Shown here: piece after piece, positions 54,374-64,000 of the stretch | Layout of the letters: each line of letters opens with the position of its first letter | Position numbering within the stretch: the first letter of the stretch is position 1 | Assembly (NCBI RefSeq): GCF_902148845.1 | Contig: NC_043748.1 | Coordinates: 16,334,945-16,398,944 of the forward strand | Source of the DNA: Salarias fasciatus | Lineage: Eukaryota; Chordata; Actinopteri; Blenniiformes; Blenniidae | Direction: 5' to 3' | Length of the DNA stretch: 64,000 nucleotides | Made by a program: the position numbers and the translations under genes | Notes under the pieces: model-generated | What the model saw: the letters and a program-made list of their open reading frames with translations, nothing else | What the model was told of the DNA's origin: nothing | Database searches by the model: none

Positions 54374-55017
54374 AGTTCCTCTCTAATCCACCATCTGAGA
54401 TCTCTCTTGCAATTTATTACAATTTTAGTGCATTCAGTATGTGGGAACAAAAAAAAAAAAGAAAAAAGAGAAAGAAACAAATGCACAAGACATGACATTC
54501 AGGAAAACATCATCAGAAATTATTCATTTTAGTGTGTTTCTTTCCTCATTTTCTTTTAATCTGAGTCCATAATTATTGTCAATTAAAACATGGATGAACT
54601 TGTTTCAGCTGCTGCTTTGCTGTGTTCTTGAATTGGAAGCTCAATATGTTTCAGGATTTCACTTCACCAATCCAAGTCCAAATACAACATAAATAACATT
54701 CATCATGAACTTCATGGTTAATTATTCACATTGCCTGAATTTGTCCATTCATGTACTGCAGGCTGGAGATTCCCGTCGGTTTGAGCTACAGTTCAAACTA
54801 GACCCACTGAAAAAGCTCTGCTCTTCCAACTCTACACCAGGTCCTCATCCTCCTAATCTGAATCACACAGTCCACCAACAGCTACCCACTCTCTGTCCAT
54901 GTGTCCCAACAGGTCAATTCAGAAATGATTCCCCCAAAAACTCCAAAGTGCTCCAACAAAAACCACAGAAGTCTGCAATGATGATCAGGACACATGTAAC
55001 CCTGACATGGATCAACT
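54374..55017. other. 3' flank of V14
   Basis: An A-rich tract begins 78 bp after the nonamer (54451-54480). 54760-55017 is shared with 61840-62100. No gene. Confidence 0.5.
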
Positions 55018-55499
55018 GAGAGAGAAGATGGATGGATTGATGGACTGATTTCCACTTTGGAGTGACAACCAAATGAACACTGGAGGGCAGTCACTGTCAA
55101 TTCTTCCACTCTCAGATCTGTTTGCTTTTCTTATTGATTTCATTTGAGACTAAAATTCTGAACGAATGTTGTGACTTATTTCTATTTCTATTGAGCACAC
55201 TTGAAATCACATGTATCGCACCAAATTTTGACTGCAATCAAAAGAGTTGAAGATGATCCAAATCAATACAAGGAAAACACCCCTGAGGATATCTTCATGT
55301 GAAAATCCAAGATGAACCATTGTTAACATGTAAATTAAAGTTTCGACACAGTCAGAGTCCATCCAGAGGACATGTCCTTACACCTCCTACTGAATTCATT
55401 TGACTACATGTAAAGTGAGGGTGACTCTAAAGGAAGTGTGTGCCTGTGTGTGAGTCAGAAGACAACAGAGATCACATTAGTTCAACTTCAGCATCAACC

Positions 55500-55933
55500 A
55501 TGTTCTCTGAGGCTCGACTGCTGCTGACAGCTGCATCCTGTAAGGAGCTTTCAGTAGAACCACACAGATAAAAACACTGAAGAATAGGAATGATGGAGAT
55601 GACTTTTATTTGTGTTTTCACAGGTGTTCTCAGTATTGATCTCACCCAGCCAGAGTCCATGGTTGTGCAGCCTGGACAGTCTTTGTCCATCACCTGTCAG
55701 GTCTCTGGTTATTCTCTCACTGATAGCAGCTATGCAACAGGCTGGGTCCGACAGCGTGAAGGAAAACCGATGGACTGGATATTTCATCAGTGGGGTGGAG
55801 GAGACTTTTATGGAAATGAAGCTTTGAAGAGCAAGTTCAGCTCCAGCAGAGACACGTCGGCTCGGACTGTGACCATTCAGGGACAGAATATGCAGCCTGA
55901 AGACTCAGGAGTTTACTACTGTGTGCGTCTCCC
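55500..55933 (+). CDS. ighv: VH gene V15, intact
   Basis: Leader exon 55500-55539 (MFSEARLLLTAAS), V exon from 55624: VLSIDLTQPESMVVQPGQSL, Cys23 in ITCQVSGYSLT, Trp41 in TGWVRQ, then an unusual REGKPMDWI, and Cys104 in VYYCVR. RSS: CACAGTG (55934-55940), 23-bp spacer, ACAAAAACA (55964-55972). The intact counterpart of V11. The leader carries an Arg inside the hydrophobic core (EARLLL), which may weaken it. Confidence 0.93.
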
Positions 55934-56378
55934 CACAGTGACACAAAGCACCAACAGACCTGCACAAAAACAGGACAACACATAAATAACAGTCAGACAC
56001 ATTGACATGTAAGTCAGAATAAATAAAGGCAGCCACAGTGATTTATTTAAAATGTTAAATATTTCAATTCACAAATTCAATAATATTAGGCAATATCAAG
56101 CTTTAATGTGCAGTTTTTCCTCAAAAGCCTGCAAGGTGTTTTCTCTCTCAGTGATGAAACATAAGTAAATGTTTTCCAATCCAAAAAAAAGTCCATCACT
56201 GATCCTCTTCTCTCTGTTTGAGATTGTTCTCTGTTCAGATAAGACATGGACAAGTGGTGGCCCACGGGACAAAAGCAGCAACATCCACAAACATTGTTGG
56301 TAAAGAAAACATTGATTTCACAAATATTTGAAACAATAATCTTAAACTAGAGGACTATTTGTTTTTCTTAATCACAGG

Positions 56379-56600
56379 ATGAGAATGAAGATCAGACTTC
56401 TCTGGGGTGTATTATTTGTTGTCACTGTTCATGGTGAGACAATAACTTGATCTTCTTCCAGGAGTTTCAAATGAGATCCAGCTGCAGCAATCTTCTCCAG
56501 AGGTGAAACAACCTGGAGAGACAGTGAAGATGTTGTGTATCTCTTCTGATGATGGCATGGCAGACTTTCACATTTCATAGATGCGACAGAAGCCATGAAA
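56379..56600 (+). pseudogene. ighv: VH remnant V16 (copy of V12)
   Basis: Leader exon 56379-56433, V exon from 56462: VSNEIQLQQSSPEVKQPGET, then VKMLCISSDDGMADFHIS and a stop. Here Cys23 is kept, unlike V12. Frameworks 2-3 and the RSS are missing in both, so this loss predates the duplication. Confidence 0.85.
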
Positions 56601-56641
56601 ATGAAGAAATGTAGCTTTTAATAAAGATGTGCGGACACTTA

Positions 56642-57300
56642 CACATGACTGAAGAGTTTTCAAAAAGCACAGATGATCAAGTCTATCTGACAAAAGAGTG
56701 AAACAATATTTGTGTTAATATTGTAAATAAAAACTGTATGCAGTACATGAACCTGATGTAAAACGTTTGCGTATCTGAAAGTGGATCATTCTCCTGAGAG
56801 AACAGCAGGCAGCAGATGTCTCTGAAAATACTGAAAGAAACAAAAGGACAACTTGACTGTTTACTTTAGTTACCAAACTTGCGTTGACCCAGGAAAACTT
56901 CCATCTGAATCACGTTGATTTTACATGATTAACGTCCATGAATGGAGATTTCACTGCAAATGTCTTTAACAATATCACAAAGAATTGATCATATGAGATT
57001 CATTATGTAATACTGCTTTAATGTTCTCTGTTAACTGCCTTCACTGATTTGGGTAAAAATATAACATGAAGTTCTAATTGATTTGCAACATCTTTCACTG
57101 ACACTTTGAAGAACAATGATTTGAAAAAAAATGAATAAAAATGCACACAGTTAACAAATGTGACAAGTTTCAAACATTTTTTTATTTTTATTTTCTGAGA
57201 GATTGAGTCTTTGAAGTAGGGGTGTCAAACATGCAGCCTGTGGTCCAGAACCAGCTCACCAGAAGACTCACTCTGACCTGCTATTTTTCCATGAGGAGGA
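56642..57300. other. Spacer V16-V17
   Basis: Copy of 51399-52060. No gene. Confidence 0.55.
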
Positions 57301-57382
57301 GTCAATGCAAAACACATCTTCCACCTCTACTTACTGGCTGCTCAGAGAATGACAGACAGCAGTAAACAGGCAGTTTAACACG

Positions 57383-57820
57383 ATGGCCTCCAGCAGCTTC
57401 AGACTACTGCTTTTAACTCTCTGCTGGGCAGGTGAAGCATTTCACAAGCCTTATGTTGGTTTTCTATTTCAATATATTGTTCCTGACAGCAAGTGAAACT
57501 GTGTGTTTTGTATTGACAGGAGCTCGTAGTCAGACTCTGACTGAGTCTGATCCTGTGGTCAAAAAGCCAGGAGAGTCCCACACATTGACCTGTACAGGCT
57601 CTGGGTTCACAATGAGCAGCAACTATATGGCCTGGATCAGACAGGCTCCTGGGAAAGGACTGGAGTGGATTGCCTGACAGCGGCAGTGGCAGCAGAAGAT
57701 TTTACTCTGAGTCAGTCCGGGGCCGCTTCACCATCTCCAGAGACGACAGCAGAAATCAGCTGCTTCTGCAGATGAACAGTCTAAAATGGAAGATTCTGCT
57801 GTTTATTACTGTGCCAGAGA
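57383..57820 (+). pseudogene. ighv: VH pseudogene V17, stop in CDR2 and frameshift in framework 3
   Basis: Leader exon 57383-57431, V exon from 57520. Normal up to GLEWIA, then TGA (57674-57676), because CDR2 has lost bases relative to V13. The frame resumes as [15 protein letters not shown]. In framework 3 one A is missing from CTAAAAATGG (CTAAAATGG at 57781), breaking the frame before YYC. The RSS is still good: CACAGTG (57821-57827), 23-bp spacer, ACAAAATCC (57851-57859). Confidence 0.93.
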
Positions 57821-57859
57821 CACAGTGTGTGAGCTTAGTGTTACAGCTGTACAAAATCC

Positions 57860-58600
57860 CACAGTAGTCTGTGTTCAGGAGTTCAAGGTTGTTTATAAAT
57901 GTTTTTACTTTTAACTTCTGAAACACATATTTTTTATTCATTTAATTCATTGAGTTAATTGGAATAAGATAAAACTTAATGTGTTAATCTTCATTTAAAT
58001 ACCCTGTAACTAAACCAAACCTCGTCAAAGACAATTTGTTATATTTCCTTATGTGATGGAAAATAGTACTGGGGTGAAATAAATAAATGTTTGTTGAATA
58101 AATCAATCATCAAAATCATTTGTTGCATTACGCCAGATGAAAGTATTCATCCATCATTTAAAACAAATAATTAAATCATTAAAATTTTACACACACGTAC
58201 ACACTGATAACTCTTGCAGTTAATCTGCTGATCCCACAAATGCATCGAGTTGCTCATGATTTTTCTTCGGTGTCATGACAAAGAATTTCAGGCCTGTCTG
58301 AAAATACAATTGCCTTTTTTACCTTTTCATCACATAGTTTTAGAATTCTTCATTAAGAGGAGGTTAAAGAAAAAAGATCGGCAGCACTGAACTCTTGAGA
58401 TCTAACACAAATGTTTCATGTTGCTTCAACGCTGCTCACTGCAGCTGGATCTTGTTCATTTGTTCTCATCAGAAGTTATTTCAAAACAGAATTTTAGACA
58501 GACAGATGGATATTCAAACAGAGACCCTAAACTATATCGTGACTGTCCAAGTTGAACACTTCAGCACATGACAGGAGAAAATGAAGGGAGGAGGAGTCGA
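57860..58600. other. Spacer V17-V18
   Basis: AT-rich, partly shared with 45303-45620. No gene. A variant octamer ATGTAAAT lies at 58600-58607, 74 bp before the V18 ATG. Confidence 0.5.
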
Positions 58601-58680
58601 TGTAAATACTGTGTGGAATCCTACTACATATGTAACAACAGTCATGATGAAGGACGAGGACGAAGACAGGACTGAAGAAG

Positions 58681-59116
58681 ATGGATTATCAGATAGGACT
58701 GCTTCTTTTAACTGTCTGCTGGGCAGGTGAAGCTTTTCTAATGTCCAGCTGGTCTTCATGTTGTCTCCATACAGTTAATCAGTGACTACATGTGACTATT
58801 TTATTGTCTCCACAGGTGTTGATGCTCAGACTCTGACTCAATCTGAACCGGTTGTCAAAAGACCTGGAGAATCCCACAGATTAACCTGCACAGCCTCTGG
58901 ATTAGATGTCAGCGGCTACTGGTTGGCTTGGATCAGACAGGCTGCTGGAAAAGGACTGGAGTGGGTTGCAATGATCACTCACAGTGGGGACAAATACTAT
59001 GGTCGATCAGTGGGAAGCCGCTTTACCATCTCCAGAGACGACAGCAATAAGCAACTGTTTCTGCAGATGAGCACTCTGCAGGCTGAAGACTCTGCTGTTT
59101 ATTACTGTGCAAGAGT
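58681..59116 (+). CDS. ighv: VH gene V18, intact
   Basis: Leader exon 58681-58726 ([15 protein letters not shown]), V exon from 58816: [19 protein letters not shown], Cys23 in [11 protein letters not shown], Trp41 in LAWIRQ, Cys104 in [17 protein letters not shown] (59117-59123), 23-bp spacer, ACAATATCC (59147-59155, 7 of 9). Closest in framework 1 to V1. No counterpart in block A. Confidence 0.95.
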
Positions 59117-59155
59117 CACAGTGACTGAAGCTGATGAGGCAGCTGTACAATATCC

Positions 59156-60174
59156 CACAGTACTCATCTTTCTGTGGCGGGTCAAAGAATTACTTTTTTA
59201 TATAGTGATCTCAAATTGTTTCTGGTTTTGGTTCATCAAAAAAAAAAAAAAAAGAACAGACATGATAAATGTTTCACAGCATTGACACTGAGGATTTCAA
59301 ACAAAGCAGAGCAACACTTATCACCCAACAGAATGAAATAGAATAGCTATATTGTAGCTCCACAAAAAGATTAAAAAGTTGAAATGTCAACATGGCTGAA
59401 TAAAGTGAAAATTAAACGTTATAATATTCAAACTAAGGGAGGAGGAATGGACTACATGAATTTGCAACATCCACATAAAACTTGTTGGTAACAATACATC
59501 CATACAATATCTCTTCATTTATATCAGTTTTATCCAATAAACTGTTGCTAAAGACAGAAACTGATTCCAGCTGACACTGTGCTGAAGGCATGATACACTC
59601 TCAACACCGGTTATTCAGTATGAACACAGACACTCACAGTCAATATAGATCTGTAAATAAACCAAACACGCCGGCTTTGGACTGCAGAAGGAAATCAGAA
59701 TGTCAACAGAACAGAAAACCAGTTCCATGCAAACACAATGAAAACATGCAAACTCCACACAGAAAACCTCCAAGCTCATGATCATCCCAGTGACAGTTGA
59801 AGATTTTAGTCAATTCTGCAGTTTCGCTATGGAAGCCACCAGGGGGCAGTGTTACTCATTATTTTGTGATCATCTCATGGAAATTGAATGTGACGAAAAT
59901 TTTTGTTGATTTAAAACTTTATTCTGACATAGGATTCGCAAGAGACTGTCTGTGTGATTTCAAGGAGCAAATAAAACTCACTGAGGATCAAAATGAATGT
60001 GACAGAGAATGTTTTCTTTTATCTAGCTCAAAATACACTTTGAAAAATGTGACATTGAAGTTTAAGTAAAATATGAAAAAGACCAAACATTAAAAGCAGT
60101 CAGATTGATTGGGTGGCTATTTAGTCACTTTAGATTTGACTATGAACTATGAGTGTATGGGCGGAGCTGAGTCT
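59156..60174. other. Spacer V18-V19
   Basis: Copy of 52966-53890. No gene. Confidence 0.5.
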
Positions 60175-60261
60175 GTGCAAATTCTCACTGGGATTCAGTT
60201 TTAAACCATATTTAAGAGGATTTTTTTTTTGGATTTGGAGACAAAGAATCTCAGTGTCACC

Positions 60262-60617
60262 ATGGCTCACAGAGATCTGATGCTGTTTGTGGTCATTTTG
60301 TTTCTTTTTGGAGGCGCTCAAGGTTGGTCCATAACAGAATCTGAAACAGTCTTAAAAAGACCCGGTGAGTCTCATAGACTCATCTGCACAACATCTGGAT
60401 TCGACTTCTCAAGCTCAGTCTGGAGCTGGATCAGACAGGCTCCTGGAAAAGGTCTGGAGTGGATTGCTTTGGTCCACACATCCAGTAGTCATATCTATTA
60501 CTCCCAGTCAGTCCAGGGAAGGTTCATCATCTCCAGAGACGACTCCAGCAGTCAAGTGTATCTGCAGATGAACCGTCTGGAGACTGAGGACACAGCAGTG
60601 TATTACTGTGCCAGAGA
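60262..60617 (+). CDS. ighv: VH gene V19, intact, no leader intron
   Basis: Duplicate of V14, again with leader [20 protein letters not shown] running straight into [17 protein letters not shown] in one exon. Cys23 in [11 protein letters not shown], Trp41 in WSWIRQ and Cys104 in AVYYCAR are present. RSS: CACAGTG (60618-60624), 23-bp spacer, ACAAAAACT (60648-60656). Upstream octamer-like GTGCAAAT (60175-60182). The intronless form therefore predates the block duplication and stayed open in both copies. Confidence 0.92.
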
Positions 60618-60656
60618 CACAGTGAGAGACAGTAAGAAGAGAGTTCAACAAAAACT

Positions 60657-61147
60657 AGTTCCTCTCTAATCCACCATCTGAGATCTCTCTTGCAATTTAT
60701 TACAATTTAAGCGCATTCAGTATGTGGGAACAAAAAAAAAAACAAAAGAATAAATAAACAAATGTACAAGACATAAAATTCAGGAAAACATCATCAGAAA
60801 TAATCCCTTTACTTGAATCTGGTGTTTGGTGTGTTTCTTTTCTCTTTTACTTTTAATCTGAGTCCATAATTATTGTCAATTAAAACATGGATGAACTTGT
60901 TTCAGCTGTTGCTTTGCTGTGTTCTTGAGTTGGAACTTCAATATGTTCATCGATTTCACTTCACCAATCCAACTCCTACTCCAGCAGAGCAGCAATGTAT
61001 TTGGTTGTAACATGTAATGACGTATTTTGGGGATGAAGAAGATTCCAACCCACCTCTGTTTTTAAATTAACTTGAGGAGGAGTCAATGCAAAACTTTGCC
61101 TCCCACTTGTTTTTATCTGAGTGCAGTGAAAGAAGCAGAGAACAATC
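60657..61147. other. Spacer V19-V20
   Basis: The first part copies the V14 3' flank, including an A-rich tract at 60730-60760. Octamer-like ATGCAAAA at about 61087. Confidence 0.5.
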
Positions 61148-61636
61148 ATGATGGATTGTTGGACAGGACTGCTGCTTTTAACCTTCTGCTTCGAAGGTGA
61201 CAACATTTATTGATCTTCTGACAGATTTCTGTTGAAGGTGACAACATATTTGATGCTGAGGACTATTGTGAATTTCCTTTAACAGGTGTAAAGACTCAGA
61301 CTCTCACTGAGTCCGGACCAGCGGTTAGATTCAGATTCAGAATATTTATTTTCATTGTCATAAAACAACGAAATTGTGGCCAGGGGAGTCTCATGAACTG
61401 ACATGTGAAGCATCTGGATTCACATTCACCAGCTGTGGTTTCATCTCATTCAGACAGGCTCCTGGAAAAGGACTGGAGTGGATTGCATGGCTTGACATGG
61501 GTACTGGAAGCATTCAGTTCTCCTGTCCACCAGACCAGTTCGTCTTCTCGAGAGACAACGACGCTGACCGAGTGTCACTGCAGATGAACAGGTTAAGGAC
61601 AGAAGATTCAGCTGTTTACTATTGTGCTCGATCCTC
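61148..61636 (+). pseudogene. ighv: VH pseudogene V20, insertion in framework 1
   Basis: Leader exon 61148-61196 (MMDCWTGLLLLTFCFE), V exon from 61286: VKTQTLTESGPAVR. About 50 bp (61329-61380, TTTTCATTGTCATAAAACAA...) then break framework 1 and shift the frame. After it, GESHELTCEASGF keeps Cys23, but the Trp41 motif reads FISFRQ, without Trp. Cys104 is present (AVYYCAR). CACATCT (61637) is a poor heptamer and no nonamer follows at 23 bp. Confidence 0.92.
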
Positions 61637-61739
61637 ACATCTGGACAAAAAAATGCAGAACATTAGCATCTCAATAGACCCTGAGAAGAATTACTTGATT
61701 TTCACAATGTTTTTTTATGTTGCTTTATGAGAGCAACGC

Positions 61740-62487
61740 TGGAAAAGTGGCAACAAAACTGACCAGTACAACATCAATAACATTCATAAATGAACATCAT
61801 GGTCACCTAATCACATTGCCTGAATGTGCTGCAAGCCGGAGAGTTCCGGCTTTCAGCACATGAATGAGCTGCAGTTCAAACTCGACCCACTGACAAAGCT
61901 CTGCTCTTCCAATTCTACACCAGGTCCTCATTCTCCTTCACTGAATCATACAGTCCACCAACAACTACCCATTCTCTGTCTGTGTGTCCCAACAGGTCAA
62001 TTCAGAAATGATTCCCCCCAAAAGTCTGAAGTGCTCCAACAAAAACGACAGAAGTCTGCAATGATGATCAGGACACATGTAAGCCTGACGTCGGTTAAAT
62101 GAGAAAGAAAATGGATGTATTGACAGACTGATTTACACTTTGGAGTTACATCAAATGAACACTGGAGGGCAGTCACTGTCAATCCTACACTCTCAGATCT
62201 GTTTGCTTTTCTTGCTGATTTTATTTGAATGAGACTGAAAGTCTGGATGAATGTGTCGTATTTCTATTTCTACTGAGCACACTGGAAATCACTTGAGTAC
62301 AAATTTTTGACTACAGCCAATTTAAATTAAAGTTTTGATCCAGAGTCCATCTAGAGAACATGTTTTTACACCTCCCACTGTATTCATTTGACTACATGTA
62401 AAGTGAGGGTGACTCAAAAGGAAGTGTGTGCCTGTGTGTGAGTCAGAAGACAACAGAGATCACATTAGTTCAACTTCAGCATCAACC
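61740..62487. other. Spacer V20-V21
   Basis: 61840-62487 copies 54760-55499. No gene. Confidence 0.55.
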
Positions 62488-62921
62488 ATGTTCTCTGAGG
62501 CTCTGCTGCTGCTGACAGCTGCATCCTGTAAGGAGCTTTCAGTAGAACCACACAGATAAAAACACTGAAGAATAGGAATGATGGAGATGACTTTTATTTG
62601 TGTTTTCACAGGTGTTCTCAGTATTGATCTCACCCAGCCAGAGTCCATGGTTGTGCAGCCTGGACAGTCTTTGTCCATCACCTGTCAGGTCTCTGGTTAT
62701 TCTCTCACTGATAGCAGCTATGCAACAGGCTGGGTCCGACAGCGTGAAGGAAAACCGATGGACTGGATTTCTCATCAGTGGGATGGAGGGGGCTTTTACG
62801 GAAATGAAGCTTTGAAGAGCAAGTTCAGCTACAGCAGAGACACGTCGGCTCAGACTGTGACCATTCAGGGACAGAATATGCAGCCTGAAGACTCAGGAGT
62901 TTACTACTGTGTGCGTCTCCC
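62488..62921 (+). CDS. ighv: VH gene V21, intact
   Basis: Leader exon 62488-62527 (MFSEALLLLTAAS), V exon from 62612: VLSIDLTQPESMVVQPGQSL, Cys23 in ITCQVSGYSLT, Trp41 in TGWVRQ, Cys104 in VYYCVR. RSS: CACAGTG (62922-62928), 23-bp spacer, ACAAAAACA (62952-62960). Differs from V15 mainly in CDR2 (SHQWDGGGF against FHQWGGGDF). Confidence 0.95.
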
Positions 62922-62960
62922 CACAGTGACACAAAGCACCAACAGACCTGCACAAAAACA

Positions 62961-63653
62961 GGACAACACATAAATAACAGTCAGACTCATTGACATGTAA
63001 GTCAGAATAAATAAAGGCAGCCACAGTGATTTATTTAAAATGTTAAATATTTCAATTCATAAATTCAAGAATATTAGGCAATATCAAGTTTTAATATGCA
63101 TTTCTCCCTCAAAAGTCTGCAAGGTGTTGTCTCTCTTGGTGATTAAAATTAAGAAAATGTTTTCCAAAACAAAAAAAAGTCCATCGCTGATCCTCTTCTG
63201 TCTGTTTGAGATTGTTCTCTGTTCAGATCAGACATGGACAAGTGGTGGCTCACGGGACAAAAGCAGCAACATCCACAAACTTTGCTGGTAAAGATAACAT
63301 TGATTTCACAGATATTTGAAACAATCATCTTACGTAAACAAATGGACTCTTTTTTTTTGATATCACATCAAATGGTTTGCAACATCTTTTACTGACACTT
63401 TAATTAACAATGATTTAAACAACAAAACAAACAAAAGAAAAACAAACAAATGCACACAGTTAACAAATGTGAAAACTTTGAAACATGCAGGGGTGTCAAA
63501 TATGAAGCCTGTGGTCCAGAACCAGCTCACCAGAAGACTCACTCTGACCTGTTATTTTTCCATGAGGAGGAGTCAATGCAAAACACATCTTCCACCTCTA
63601 CTTACTGGCTGCTCAGAGAATGACAGACAGCAGTAAACAGGCAGTTTAACACG
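62961..63653. other. Spacer V21-V22
   Basis: Copy of the V15-V17 spacer with an internal deletion. The promoter motif GGAGGAGTCAATGCAAAACA lies near 63566. Confidence 0.6.
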
Positions 63654-64000
63654 ATGGCCTCCAGCAGCTTCAGACTACTGCTTTTAACTCTCTGCTGGGC
63701 AGGTGAAGCATTTCACAAACCTTATGTTGGTTTTCTATTTCAATATATTGTTACTGACAGCAAGTGAAACTGTGTGTTTTGTGTTGACAGGAGCTCGTAG
63801 TCTGACTCTGACTGAGTCTGATCCTGTGGTCAAAAAGCCAGGAGAGTCCCACACATTGACCTGTACAGGCTCTGGAATCACACTGAGCAGCAGCTATATG
63901 GCCTGGATCAGACAGGCTCCTGGGAAAGGACTGGAGTGGATTGCCTGGTATGGCAGCGGAAGCAGTGGCAGCAAATATTACTCTGAGTCAGTCCGGGGCC
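63654..64000 (+). CDS. ighv: VH gene V22, partial (runs off the window)
   Basis: Leader exon 63654-63702 ([16 protein letters not shown]), V exon from 63791: [19 protein letters not shown], Cys23 in [11 protein letters not shown], Trp41 in MAWIRQ, reaching KYYSESVRG at the window end. Open as far as seen. Same subgroup as V9, V10, V13 and V17. Confidence 0.93.

Larger units (their letters stand above)
49433..55017 (+). repeat. VH duplication block A
   Basis: The same order of sequences (GGATGGATTGATGGACTGAT, a V11-type gene, a decayed V, a V9-type gene, an intronless V) recurs from 55018 and again from 62101. Block A is about 5.6 kb and holds V11-V14. It lacks counterparts of V18 and V20. 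Confidence 0.85.
55018..62100 (+). repeat. VH duplication block B
   Basis: Second copy, about 7.1 kb, holding V15-V20. Compared with block A it also contains V18 and V20 and lacks the SINE. Confidence 0.85.
62101..64000 (+). repeat. VH duplication block C (cut by the window end)
   Basis: Third copy, with V21 and V22. The V12/V16-type remnant and about 0.9 kb around it are missing: flank similarity jumps near 63345-63370. Confidence 0.8.

Noticed and set aside
53976-54480. V14 as a plain processed retropseudogene
   Set aside because: Promoter-like motifs upstream, intact frame and RSS, and no target duplication found; intron loss in place fits better, though a cDNA step is not excluded.

Overview
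The window is part of a teleost (probably spiny-rayed fish) immunoglobulin heavy-chain (IGH) locus, with every immune gene on the + strand. Evidence: D, J and V segments with 12- or 23-bp-spacer recombination signals (RSS); four C-mu exons ending in the secretory tail NVPDTCKAQ; a C-mu membrane exon ending AIK plus a two-codon last exon; and a seven-domain C-delta gene with its own membrane exons. The species cannot be named from this sequence.

Layout. 1-620 is a LINE remnant. 831-4875 holds four clear D segments and one weaker one. 4876-12370 is a gap full of transposon debris (LINE, hAT MITE, retroposed LINE tail). 12379-14312 holds five J segments. 14921-18868 is ighm (C-mu1-4, secretory poly(A) site, TM1, TM2). 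19738-22906 is ighd (C-delta1-7, TM1, TM2). 23088-26450 has no gene apart from a decayed V fragment.

25166-64000 is a VH array of 23 V genes or remnants in the same orientation as the constant genes but downstream of C-delta. Deletional joining cannot bring these V segments to the D-J-C set in this window, so they most likely feed another D-J-C set further right. That would make this the junction between two tandem IGH units, as known in stickleback and medaka. Eleven V genes look intact and a twelfth runs off the window end. The others are broken by stops, frameshifts, loss of a key cysteine, lost RSS or transposon insertion. V14 and V19 have leader and V region in one exon, without the usual leader intron. 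From about 49.4 kb the array is a tandem duplication of a multi-V block, with a SINE in only one copy.

Function: RAG joins D (12-RSS) to J (23-RSS), then V (23-RSS) to DJ. The VDJ exon is spliced to C-mu1. Alternative 3' processing gives secreted IgM (C-mu1-4) or membrane IgM (C-mu3 to TM1). In teleosts delta chains are made by splicing C-mu1 to C-delta1. No C-tau (IgT) gene is visible here.
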